Shown here piece after piece: positions 1 to 6,327 of a DNA stretch of 8,433 nucleotides; positions within the stretch are counted from its first letter, which is position 1, and each line of letters starts with the position of its first letter. This stretch comes from an uncultured Bacteroidota bacterium (lineage in GTDB: Bacteria; Bacteroidota; Bacteroidia; Chitinophagales; Chitinophagaceae). Both the position numbers and the translations under genes were made by a program. Below the pieces are notes generated by a model. The model was given only the letters and a program-made list of their open reading frames with translations, made no database searches and was not told the origin of the DNA. The stretch lies in the NCBI GenBank assembly GCA_903913355.1, contig CAIWKU010000537.1, forward strand, positions 1-8,433, in the 5' to 3' direction.

Positions 1-332
1 ATCCATTTAGCAGGTGTTTCTTCTCTTGTTTTACGAAGACTATCGGCCTGTGCCTTACCTCTTGCTTCAGCGATGGCTTCTGCAAAATTTGCAAACAATA
101 GGGTTAATAAAAGGACTCCGAAAACGATGGAATTATAAATCAGGCTACCCTGATTCTTCTCACCATTTATAATCCAAATACAGACAGCCAGCATTACCGC
201 TGTTCCTATTTCCACTGTAAACATAACAGGGTTGCGGAACATAATGCGTGGATTCAATTTTATAAATGATTGCCTGAGCGCTTCTTTTACAAGTGCAGCT
301 TCAAACAATTTTGTAGAACTATTTTTTGCCAT
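1..332 (-). CDS. kdpB: Potassium-transporting P-type ATPase subunit B (KdpB), N-terminal part, truncated by window edge
   Basis: KdpB is the ATP-hydrolysing, phosphorylated subunit of the KdpFABC high-affinity K+ pump in the inner membrane. About 110 N-terminal codons are present; the gene runs off the left edge. Translation begins at the ATG at 332 (MAKNSSTKLFEAALVKEA). It shows the typical KdpB start: a short cytoplasmic helix, then L-N-P-R-x-M-x-R-N-P-V-M-F (residues 26-38), a first membrane helix (about 38-56) and a second (about 64-82). The second helix runs into F-A-N-F-A-E-A-I-A-E-A-R-G-K-A-Q-A (80-96), a hallmark of this subunit. The phosphorylation motif and ATP-binding domains lie outside the window. 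The start is 63 bases below the kdpA stop with no terminator between, so the two are almost certainly cotranscribed. Identity is secure; completeness cannot be judged. Confidence 0.95.
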   Translation of the reverse strand, partial: MAKNSSTKLFEAALVKEALRQSFIKLNPRIMFRNPVMFTVEIGTAVMLAVCIWIINGEKNQGSLIYNSIVFGVLLLTLLFANFAEAIAEARGKAQADSLRKTREETPAKW

Positions 333-395
333 GGTGAATACCCCGTGATGAGGGAATTTATGTTAATGGATGAATGATAATGGTATCTGAATTTT

Positions 396-2102
396 TTAGG
401 AACGGTATAAAGAAAAATACTCTGCAATCGGTCCCAGGGAAAGAGCCGGGAAAAAACTCAAAGCGGCTATAATAAAAATTACTGCGAACACCATGATACC
501 AAAGGTGGATGTGTCCGTTTTCAAAGTACCGGCTGTTTCAGGCACATATTTTTTATTAGCCAGAATGCCAGCAATAGCAACGGGCCCTATAATGGGAAGA
601 AACCTGGCGAGTAACATTACTATACCACAGGAAATGTTCCAGAATCGGGTATTATCACCCAGCCCTTCAAAACCACTTCCATTATTGGCAGATGAAGAAG
701 TAAACTCATATAACATTTCACTGAACCCATGATTCCCCGGATTATTTAACCAGGCAGCATAAGCGGCAGGGTTTTGCGCGTATATATGTGAAGCGATAGA
801 AGTTGCTACCAATATCAGAAATGGATGCAGCAATGCAATAATTGCGGCAATCTTCATTTCTTTCGCTTCTATTTTTTTGCCCATGAACTCTGGGGTTCTT
901 CCTACCATAAGTCCGCTGATGAAAACGGCGATGATAATAAAGATGTAAAAATTTAAGAACCCAACACCCACACCACCATAAAATGAATTGATCATCATTC
1001 CCAACATGGCGAACATACCGGTAAGTGGAGTAAAACTGTCGTGCATTGCATTTACCGAACCATTTGAAGTAACCGTAGTAGTGATACCCCAGAATGCAGA
1101 GGCAGCAGGGCCAAAACGAACTTCTTTTCCTTCCATGCTTCCCAAAGGCTGGGAAATACCAGCTTTAGCAATGGCCGGGTTTCCATTCATTTCATAATAA
1201 ACAGATGGAATCAACAATAATAGAAATCCGATCGTCATTACCGAAAAGATCATCCAGGCAAATTTTTTCCGCTTTAGCATATAACCCAGTGCAAAAATCA
1301 TTGCGATAGGTATCAATATGATGCAAACATTTTCAACCGCATTCGTAAAGTAATTGGGATTCTCCAAAGGATGTGCAGAATTGGCTCCAAAAAAACCGCC
1401 TCCATTTGTGCCTAATTGCTTAATGGCAATTAAAGCAGCTGAAGGCCCTCTGCTTACTTGCACGGTATCACCCTGTAAGGAAATAAATTGGTCTTTCCCT
1501 TTAAATGTCATCGGTGTTCCATTACACACAAGAATAATGGCAACGATAACTGAAATAGGTAACAGAATCCGTGTGCAACTCTTGATAAAGAAGGCATAAA
1601 AGTTGCCCAGCTTCTCAGTATGTTTTTCCTTCATCGATTTAAAAACAACGGCACAAGCAGCCATGCCGGTACCCGCACTAATAAACTGAAATAACATTAG
1701 AACCAATTGACCCAGGTAAGTAACACCTGATTCCCCTGAATAATGCTGAAGGTTTGTATTGGATACAAAACTGATAGATGTATTAAAAGCCAGGTCAGCA
1801 CTCATAGACGGATTGCCATCGGGATTTAATGGCAGGGACCCCATGGTCATCAATACAAGCATCGAAAATAAAAACCAAACCAGATTAATAGTCAGTAAAG
1901 CAACTAGGTGTTGCTTCCAATTCATTTCCTTTTCTTCGTTTACGCCGCCAACTTTATAAAATAGTTTGTCTAATGGATTAAACAGGAAATCAAGCCAGGT
2001 TTTTTCTCCGTTATACACCTTGCCGATATATCTACCCAATGGGATAGCCAGTAAAACAGTAATGATAAACATGAGAACAATACCAATAATTTCGGGGTTC
2101 AT
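396..2102 (-). CDS. kdpA: Potassium-transporting ATPase subunit A (KdpA)
   Basis: KdpA is the K+-selecting, channel-like membrane subunit of the KdpFABC pump. The 568-residue product matches the usual family length (about 560). All four selectivity-filter regions are visible: N-T-N-L-Q-H-Y-S-G (115-123), G-T-N-G-G-G-F-F-G-A-N-S-A-H-P (231-245), T-S-N-G-S-V-N-A-M (345-353) and S-A-N-N-G-S-G-F-E-G-L (471-481). About ten hydrophobic segments span the protein, beginning right after the N-terminus (MNPEIIGIVLMFIITVLL). The first filter has Leu-Gln-His where E. coli has Trp-Gln, which may be normal for this lineage. The ATG at 2102 is the natural start, since the first helix begins immediately. The gene sits between kdpF (76 bases upstream) and kdpB (63 bases downstream) in the same operon, presumably under the sigma-54 regulator encoded upstream. 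Confidence 0.98.
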   Translation of the reverse strand: MNPEIIGIVLMFIITVLLAIPLGRYIGKVYNGEKTWLDFLFNPLDKLFYKVGGVNEEKEMNWKQHLVALLTINLVWFLFSMLVLMTMGSLPLNPDGNPSMSADLAFNTSISFVSNTNLQHYSGESGVTYLGQLVLMLFQFISAGTGMAACAVVFKSMKEKHTEKLGNFYAFFIKSCTRILLPISVIVAIILVCNGTPMTFKGKDQFISLQGDTVQVSRGPSAALIAIKQLGTNGGGFFGANSAHPLENPNYFTNAVENVCIILIPIAMIFALGYMLKRKKFAWMIFSVMTIGFLLLLIPSVYYEMNGNPAIAKAGISQPLGSMEGKEVRFGPAASAFWGITTTVTSNGSVNAMHDSFTPLTGMFAMLGMMINSFYGGVGVGFLNFYIFIIIAVFISGLMVGRTPEFMGKKIEAKEMKIAAIIALLHPFLILVATSIASHIYAQNPAAYAAWLNNPGNHGFSEMLYEFTSSSANNGSGFEGLGDNTRFWNISCGIVMLLARFLPIIGPVAIAGILANKKYVPETAGTLKTDTSTFGIMVFAVIFIIAALSFFPALSLGPIAEYFSLYRS

Positions 2103-2178
2103 TGTAGTATGATAAGAAGTAATAAAATCTAAGCCAGTTAAAGAGTCGTTTTAGATACTTTGCATGGATTAATGACGG

Positions 2179-2256
2179 TTAGAATTTTTCGGGTTTTACC
2201 AATACATAGCAGATATAACAGAAAACCAGAATAGCGATAATAAATAGGATAAACAT
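2179..2256 (-). CDS. kdpF: KdpF-like small membrane subunit, 25 residues
   Basis: This is a very short ORF, ATG at 2256 to TAA at 2179. The product begins MFILFIIAILVFCYICYV and ends L-V-K-P-E-K-F. A single membrane helix followed by a short tail ending in x-x-E-x-F is the pattern of KdpF; the E. coli protein is 29 residues and ends A-E-A-F. KdpF is a single-helix peptide that stabilises the KdpABC complex in the inner membrane. The position directly before kdpA, on the same strand, is the classical kdpF position. Its start lies 4 bases after the stop of another membrane micro-ORF, which suggests coupled translation. Such genes are often missed by automatic annotation. Position and tail pattern agree, so I am fairly sure. 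Confidence 0.88.
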   Translation of the reverse strand: MFILFIIAILVFCYICYVLVKPEKF

Positions 2257-2260
2257 AGTT

Positions 2261-2344
2261 TTATATTTTATCGAAGAAATCAATGGATTTAAAGAAAACG
2301 ATAAAGCCGATAACCCCGGCAATAATCAAAATAGCAGTAAGCAT
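2261..2344 (-). CDS. Membrane micro-ORF of 27 residues preceding kdpF; unknown function
   Basis: ORF from ATG at 2344 to TAA at 2261. The product starts MLTAILIIAGVIGFIVFF and continues K-S-I-D-F-F-D-K-I. That is one hydrophobic helix of about 18 residues followed by a short mixed-charge tail rich in Phe. It is not KdpF, because the tail lacks the P-E-K-F ending and a better KdpF follows 4 bases downstream. The tight spacing, same strand and clean helix-plus-tail design argue for a real gene. By position I infer an accessory single-helix subunit of, or regulatory peptide for, the Kdp pump. The function is unknown. A chance hydrophobic ORF in AT-rich DNA is the alternative. Confidence 0.65.
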   Translation of the reverse strand: MLTAILIIAGVIGFIVFFKSIDFFDKI

Positions 2345-2373
2345 ACAGTTGTTATATAAATTAAAAAAACGGA

Positions 2374-2481
2374 TTAAGGGTTAACTCCACCAGTTACCAA
2401 CCGGAATATTAATCCGGTCAAGGATAAAAGAAGGAAAAACCCAATGACCAGCTGGTAGGCCGAAATATTTACCAGTTTCAT
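2374..2481 (-). CDS. Small membrane protein at the head of the kdp operon, about 35 residues; unknown function
   Basis: I do not recognise this protein. With the ATG at 2481 it is 35 residues, starting MKLVNISAYQLVIGFFLLLS and ending F-R-L-V-T-G-G-V-N-P: one membrane helix (about 10-27) flanked by Lys at the N-terminus and Arg after the helix. The frame is open further up, with ATGs at 2499 and 2502 and a TTG at 2562. The TTG lies upstream of the proposed -24/-12 promoter and would not be transcribed from it. I prefer 2481 because it leaves a leader of about 30 bases and is preceded by an A-rich stretch (AAAAA), as is common in Bacteroidetes. It would be the first gene of the kdp transcript, 29 bases before the next micro-ORF. 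It could instead be a non-coding leader with an open frame. Confidence 0.5.
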   Translation of the reverse strand: MKLVNISAYQLVIGFFLLLSLTGLIFRLVTGGVNP

Positions 2482-2520
2482 TTTTTGCAACGGGTTCATC
2501 ATTAAAAATTTATCTATACT

Positions 2521-2537
2521 ATCCAAAATGAGTGCCG
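2521..2537 (-). promoter_or_regulatory. Candidate sigma-54 (-24/-12) promoter of the kdp operon
   Basis: Read on the minus strand, 2537 to 2521 is CGGCACTCATTTTGGAT. Aligned to the sigma-54 consensus TGGCAC-N5-TTGC it keeps GGCAC and TTG with the exact 12-base spacing between the -24 GG (2536-2535) and the -12 element (2524-2523). The -12 dinucleotide is GG instead of GC, and the leading T is C. The expected transcription start is near 2511, about 30 bases before the ATG at 2481. The next gene upstream encodes a sigma-54 activator, which strengthens the reading. It is a by-eye match and could be fortuitous. Confidence 0.5.
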
Positions 2538-2565
2538 CTAAAGTTATTTTGTGAGACAGCAACCC

Positions 2566-2590
2566 GAAACCCTGAATAACAGGGTATTTC
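2566..2590. promoter_or_regulatory. Dyad upstream of the kdp promoter, candidate activator-binding site
   Basis: The inverted repeat ACCCTG (2569-2574), AATAA, CAGGGT (2580-2585) is flanked by GAAA (2566-2569) on one side and TTTC (2587-2590) on the other, giving an imperfect 25-base dyad. Its centre is about 66 bases upstream of the predicted transcription start. No T-run follows on either strand, so it is not an intrinsic terminator. It is a reasonable candidate for the upstream activating sequence of the Fis-type HTH in the adjacent regulator; this is inferred from position and symmetry only. Confidence 0.35.
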
Positions 2591-2626
2591 AGCGGAATCT
2601 TTTTTTAATGTACATTCCAACTGCAT

Positions 2627-2657
2627 AAAAAAACCCTTCCAAAATGGAAGGGTTTTT
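2627..2657 (-). terminator. Intrinsic terminator of the sigma-54 response regulator gene
   Basis: A near-perfect hairpin with stem AAAAACCCTTCCA/TGGAAGGGTTTTT (2629-2641 and 2645-2657) and a 3-base loop is followed on the minus strand by a T-run (seven A's at 2627-2633 on the plus strand). It lies 25 bases past the regulator's stop codon, so it should separate the regulator transcript from the kdp operon. On the plus strand only five T's follow, so weak bidirectional activity is possible. Confidence 0.85.
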
Positions 2658-2673
2658 CAAAATGGAAGGGTTT
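2641..2673. repeat. 15-base direct repeat duplicating one arm of the terminator
   Basis: AAAATGGAAGGGTTT occurs at 2641-2655 and again at 2659-2673, separated by TTC. The first copy forms the terminator stem. The second copy lies between the hairpin and the regulator's stop codon and could pair with the same complementary arm (2631-2640) as an alternative, weaker fold. It looks like a small local duplication. Confidence 0.8.
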
Positions 2674-2681
2674 GTACTTAA

Positions 2682-4019
2682 TCAGGTAATATTATATTCT
2701 TCAATTTTTCTATATAAAGTAGTCAGCCCGATATTCAATAAACGTGCTGTTTCCGTCTTGTTTCCATTGGTATGGTTTAATATTCTCTGTATATGCAGTT
2801 TTTCAACACTGGCAAGGTCAAAGGCAGAAAGACTGATGTTTTTTGATTGAATCGTTTGTAATTCTAGAGGTAAGTTGATCAGGGTTAACATGCCACCATC
2901 AGATAGAATTACCGCCCTTTCCATTACATTTTTTAACTCCCGGATATTCCCTTTCCATTCATGGGCCAGTAAACGATCCATAAATGACTTATCCATTCCT
3001 TCAATATGCTGATTGGTTTTTTTAGAAAAAACCTCTAGAAAATGATTGGCTAAAACGGGAATATCTTTTTTCCTTTCCCGTAAAGCTGGTAAAGTGATGG
3101 TAAACACATTCAGTCTGTAAAACAGATCTTCTCTGAATTTTCCTTTCTTTACTTCCATTTCTAGGTTTCGGTTAGTGGCAGCAATAATCCGCACATTTAT
3201 TTTGGTAGATTTTGTATCACCTACTTTAATAAATTCGCCGGTTTCTAATACCCGTAACAATTTTGCCTGTAATTCAACGGGCATTTCTCCAATCTCATCC
3301 AGAAAAAGAGTTCCCTGATGGGCTTCTTCAATCAAACCCCGTTTGTCTTTGTTGGCACTGGTAAATGCGCCGGCTTTGTGGCCAAACAATTCGCTTTCTA
3401 ATAACTCTTTACTAAAAGCACTACAATTAAGGGCCATAAACGCATTATTAGCCCGTTTGCTGCCGGTATGAATAGCTTGCGCAAATACTTCTTTTCCGCT
3501 TCCTGTTTCACCCAGCAAAAGCACGGTTGCCTCTGTTGGGGCTACTTTTCTGGCAAGTAAAATGGCATCCTGTATGGGTGGTGCAGTTCCCAGAATATTC
3601 TCAAAGCCGTATTGTTTATTTACTTTCTGTTCTAATTGGATAACCCGTTTTTGTAATTGTACTTTTTCCAGTGCTTTCGTTAATAAGGGAATGATTCTAT
3701 CATTATCATCACCCTTGGTGATATAATCAAAAGCACCGTTTTTCATTGCCTGTACACCATCGGCAATATTTCCATAAGCAGTTAGTAAAATGATTTCCAG
3801 AAAAGGGTAACGACTTTTCAGGGTACTTACAAAATCAACACCACTTCCATCAGGAAGTTTTACGTCGCAAAGAACAATGTCAATGACTTCCTTATCTGCC
3901 AATTTTAGAGCAGTTTTCAGATTGGAAGCTTCCAATACAGTATACCCCTCCAGCTTTATGATCCGGCTAAGAAGACCACGAAGTTTTTCCTCATCATCTA
4001 TTAGTAAAACTGTACCCAA
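2682..4019 (-). CDS. Sigma-54-dependent response regulator (receiver, AAA+, Fis-type HTH), probable kdp activator
   Basis: The 445-residue NtrC-type protein has three domains. The receiver (1-120) has the acidic pair D8/D9, phospho-acceptor D52, T80 and K102. The AAA+ domain (about 140-375) has Walker A G-E-T-G-S-G-K-E (170-177), a G-A-F-T-S-A loop (217-222) that contacts sigma-54, Walker B G-T-L-F-L-D-E (236-242), R-E-D-L-F-Y-R-L (296-303) and sensor II G-N-I-R-E-L (357-362). The Fis-like HTH spans about 404-442. Canonical loops read GAFTGA; the Ser at position five occurs in functional homologues. A TAA lies just upstream in frame and no ATG precedes the receiver, so the start must be the TTG at 4019. 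No kinase gene is adjacent in the window. Its place directly before the kdp operon, where KdpE (an OmpR-type regulator) is used elsewhere, suggests it controls kdp; that is inference. Confidence 0.93.
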   Translation of the reverse strand: MGTVLLIDDEEKLRGLLSRIIKLEGYTVLEASNLKTALKLADKEVIDIVLCDVKLPDGSGVDFVSTLKSRYPFLEIILLTAYGNIADGVQAMKNGAFDYITKGDDNDRIIPLLTKALEKVQLQKRVIQLEQKVNKQYGFENILGTAPPIQDAILLARKVAPTEATVLLLGETGSGKEVFAQAIHTGSKRANNAFMALNCSAFSKELLESELFGHKAGAFTSANKDKRGLIEEAHQGTLFLDEIGEMPVELQAKLLRVLETGEFIKVGDTKSTKINVRIIAATNRNLEMEVKKGKFREDLFYRLNVFTITLPALRERKKDIPVLANHFLEVFSKKTNQHIEGMDKSFMDRLLAHEWKGNIRELKNVMERAVILSDGGMLTLINLPLELQTIQSKNISLSAFDLASVEKLHIQRILNHTNGNKTETARLLNIGLTTLYRKIEEYNIT

Positions 4020-4110
4020 GTTTTTTTATAAAGATATAGAGTATGTGGTTAAGAAGTACGAAACCATTTTGCACGGTTAGTTTCTCGATGAAAATCCTAA
4101 GTAAGCACAT

Positions 4111-4142
4111 AAAAAAACACCTGGTTATTGTCAGGTGCTTTT
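4111..4142 (-). terminator. Intrinsic terminator of the GHL10-type gene
   Basis: The stem CACCTG (4118-4123) / CAGGTG (4132-4137) has an 8-base loop. On the minus strand it is followed by seven T's (A's at 4111-4117 on the plus strand). It lies about 20 bases past the stop of the 4160-5638 gene and so separates it from the response regulator. The regulator must then have its own promoter in 4020-4110. A loose TAnnTTT-like element (TATCTTTA, minus strand, 4036-4029) is there, but I see no good partner box. Confidence 0.85.
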
Positions 4143-4159
4143 AGAATTTTGGGTGAAGA

Positions 4160-5638
4160 TTATTTTAATTCAGTTAACCGGCTAACATTATTGTCCAAAT
4201 CAACGGTAACCGCAAAAACTCTTTTTCCGGATATATCCGCAATTTTGCTAAGGTCAACCTGCGTCATCTTATCAGCCACAATTACCTGAACCAATTGTGT
4301 ATTGTTGAAATTCTCTTCTTTATCAGCAGGTAATACCAGAATGCCAAAGGCTTTGATCTGCCGATCTCCTTTATAAACAAGTTTAAAAAGCATGTTCCCT
4401 TTTTTCTCAACCAGGGGCTGTATTGGAACCGCGGTGCTGATCCACGACATGGCTGGCACCAATGCAGGGTAATGGTAATAGTTATTGCGTAGACTATCAC
4501 TCCAGCCATTTGGATTTTTTTCAAAAGATTTACTACTAAAATATACCGCCCCTTGTGTAGTATTGAATGATCGTAACGCTTTTAATTGTTTAGGTAATTC
4601 TTCGGGATTTTTCCATGCCGGGTTACTACCTCCCCGATAAATAGCTAAACCAATATATAGCTGTCTTCCATAACTATGTTCATTCCACCAGGGCAGCAGC
4701 ACATCATAATCGGCTAACTTATGTCCCTTCTCCCAATATAATTGCGGTACAACATAATCGATCCATCCTTTTTGTAACCACAATAAGATATCTGCATACA
4801 AGTCATCATAATTGGTTTGACCTGCTTTTGTTTCACTTCCCCTTGGGTCCTGGGTTTTATTGCGCCATACACCAAATGGACTGATTCCAAATTTAATATG
4901 TGGGTTAACACTGCGAATCGTATTGTGTATGTCGAGAATCACACTATCACAGTTACTTCTTCGCCAGTCTTCTTTATTCATCCCTTTTCCATACCGCTGA
5001 TAATCTTTTTCATCGGGAAATTCTTTCCCGGCAATACGGTAGGGATAAAAATAATCATCCATATGAATACCGTCTATCTGATAACGGGTTATCAGGTCTT
5101 TGACTACTTTGGCGGTATGTAATCTGACTTCGGGTAAGCCCGGGTTAAAATACTTTTTATCACCATATACCAGAAACCATTCCGGGTGAGTCAGGGTAAG
5201 ATGACTGGGTGCTAATGAAGATTTGGTGATATTGAAAACTGCCCTGTAAGGATTTAACCAGGCATGAAATTCCATTCCCCTTTTATGTGTTTCATTGATC
5301 ATAAATTCCAGCGGATCATAAAAGGGTTCAGGTGCCAATCCCTGTTTGCCGGTAAGGAATTCACTCCAGGGTTCATATTTTGAAGCATATAATGCATCTC
5401 CCGCCGGACGTATCTGAACAATCATTACGTTCATACCGTTTTTCTGGTGCATATCCAGCAAGTGAATGTACTCCGCTTTTTGGTCGGCTACACTCAGGGT
5501 TTTGCTACTGGGCCAGTCAATATTATCAACCGATGCCACCCATACTCCCCTGAATTCATAATTGGGAGATTGTGCTTTCGTATTCTGCAAGCAACAAGAT
5601 GCAAGCAGAACCATACAATAAAGTTTAATAGTATTCAT
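4160..5638 (-). CDS. Exported family-10-like glycosyl hydrolase (GHL10/DUF187, YngK-like)
   Basis: The 492-residue protein begins with an export signal (hydrophobic about 4-16). It could be cut after T-K-A (residue 22), or be a lipoprotein attached at C15, since L-A-S-C (12-15) fits a lipobox. The catalytic-like barrel follows (about 28-390), with E-F-R-G-V-W-V-A-S-V (28-37), N-I-D-W-P-S (39-44), I-V-Q-I-R-P-A-G-D-A (73-82), W-L-N-P-Y-R (127-132), D-G-I-H-M-D-D-Y-F-Y-P-Y (189-200), G-I-S-P-F-G-V-W-R-N (251-260) and V-P-Q-L-Y-W (297-302). These match the DUF187/GHL10 family. Family members are suspected to act on glycans, possibly in the cell wall; the substrate here is unknown. The last 90 residues look like a small beta domain. 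ATG at 5638. It appears to be a single-gene transcript ending in its own terminator. Confidence 0.9.
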   Translation of the reverse strand: MNTIKLYCMVLLASCCLQNTKAQSPNYEFRGVWVASVDNIDWPSSKTLSVADQKAEYIHLLDMHQKNGMNVMIVQIRPAGDALYASKYEPWSEFLTGKQGLAPEPFYDPLEFMINETHKRGMEFHAWLNPYRAVFNITKSSLAPSHLTLTHPEWFLVYGDKKYFNPGLPEVRLHTAKVVKDLITRYQIDGIHMDDYFYPYRIAGKEFPDEKDYQRYGKGMNKEDWRRSNCDSVILDIHNTIRSVNPHIKFGISPFGVWRNKTQDPRGSETKAGQTNYDDLYADILLWLQKGWIDYVVPQLYWEKGHKLADYDVLLPWWNEHSYGRQLYIGLAIYRGGSNPAWKNPEELPKQLKALRSFNTTQGAVYFSSKSFEKNPNGWSDSLRNNYYHYPALVPAMSWISTAVPIQPLVEKKGNMLFKLVYKGDRQIKAFGILVLPADKEENFNNTQLVQVIVADKMTQVDLSKIADISGKRVFAVTVDLDNNVSRLTELK

Positions 5639-5775
5639 GACACGAATATAAACCTAAGAAAAGGGTTTTAATAAACTGTGGATGAAATAACAACTAAGCA
5701 AACTGAATGCACAATATGTGAAAAGCAGAGATATATAAATAGAAAATATAATGGGAAGAAAAGAAAGATCTGATA

Positions 5776-6234
5776 TTATTTACTTTGTTCTTCTCGCATT
5801 TTATCCAATAGTTTATTTAATAAAGTTGCTTCTTCAGGATTTAGTGCATGTGGGATATCATCCAGTTGTGTATTATTCTTATCCAGCCTTTCCAATAAAG
5901 CAAGTCCTTTTTTAGAAATAATCACATCCACTAATCTTTTATCAGTAGCGCAAACCTTTTTCTCAACCAGTCCCTTTTTTAACAACCTTTCAACTATACG
6001 ACTGGTATCGCTCATTTTGTCGAGCATTCTTTCCCGAATCTGGAGGGTGCTAAGTGGTTCCTTACTTCCTTTTAAAATCCGGAGAATATTGTATTGCTGG
6101 GAGGTAATATCTTCAGACTCGAGAAATGTTTTGATTTTTTCAGTGAGCCAGCTAGCAGAAAAAATGATATTCACCGTTACTTTCTGGTACTCATTACGGA
6201 AAGATCGTTGCTGAATATCCTTTTCAATACCCAT
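5776..6234 (-). CDS. MarR-family winged-helix transcriptional regulator
   Basis: The 152-residue protein has the MarR layout. N- and C-terminal helices for dimerisation (about 12-40 and 112-150) flank a winged helix. The DNA-binding part covers about 45-110, with Q-Q-Y-N-I-L-R-I-L (46-54), a recognition helix around M-S-D-T-S-R-I-V-E-R-L (74-84), K-K-G-L-V-E (86-91), and a wing carrying D-K-R (98-100) where family members have D-R-R. MarR proteins usually repress nearby or divergent genes and release DNA on binding a small molecule; one Cys (C95) lies next to the wing. No divergent partner gene exists here, so its target is not evident. The start is the ATG at 6234. A tandem heptamer sits just upstream in the leader, and no obvious terminator follows in the 137 bases before the next gene. 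Confidence 0.92.
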   Translation of the reverse strand: MGIEKDIQQRSFRNEYQKVTVNIIFSASWLTEKIKTFLESEDITSQQYNILRILKGSKEPLSTLQIRERMLDKMSDTSRIVERLLKKGLVEKKVCATDKRLVDVIISKKGLALLERLDKNNTQLDDIPHALNPEEATLLNKLLDKMREEQSK

Positions 6235-6241
6235 TGTATTA

Positions 6242-6276
6242 GTTTATGGTTGGGGGTTTATGGTTTATGGTTTGAA
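6242..6276. repeat. Tandem 7-base repeat in the leader of the MarR gene
   Basis: On the plus strand, five consecutive 7-base units start at 6242: GTTTATG, GTTGGGG, GTTTATG, GTTTATG, GTTTGAA. Three are identical and two are degenerate. The array ends 8 bases upstream of the MarR start codon, so it lies in the leader or core promoter of that gene (CATAAAC units on its sense strand). It may be a slippage-prone satellite or an operator array. Confidence 0.75.
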
Positions 6277-6327
6277 GATATTTAAAAAAGACTAATTCTA
6301 AAACCTAAATTATCGTTCCAAAATAGG

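Noticed and set aside
2482..2562. N-terminal extension of the first micro-ORF to TTG at 2562 (62 residues)
   Set aside because: The extension would run through the predicted -24/-12 promoter, has no membrane or conserved character, and starts at a rare codon, while a good ATG exists at 2481.
2566..2590. Dyad read as an intrinsic terminator
   Set aside because: No T-run follows on either strand and the stem is only 6 perfect pairs; a clear terminator already exists at 2627-2657.
4817..5122. 101-residue plus-strand ORF
   Set aside because: It lies antisense within the well-supported GHL10-type gene; its composition is that of a shadow frame.
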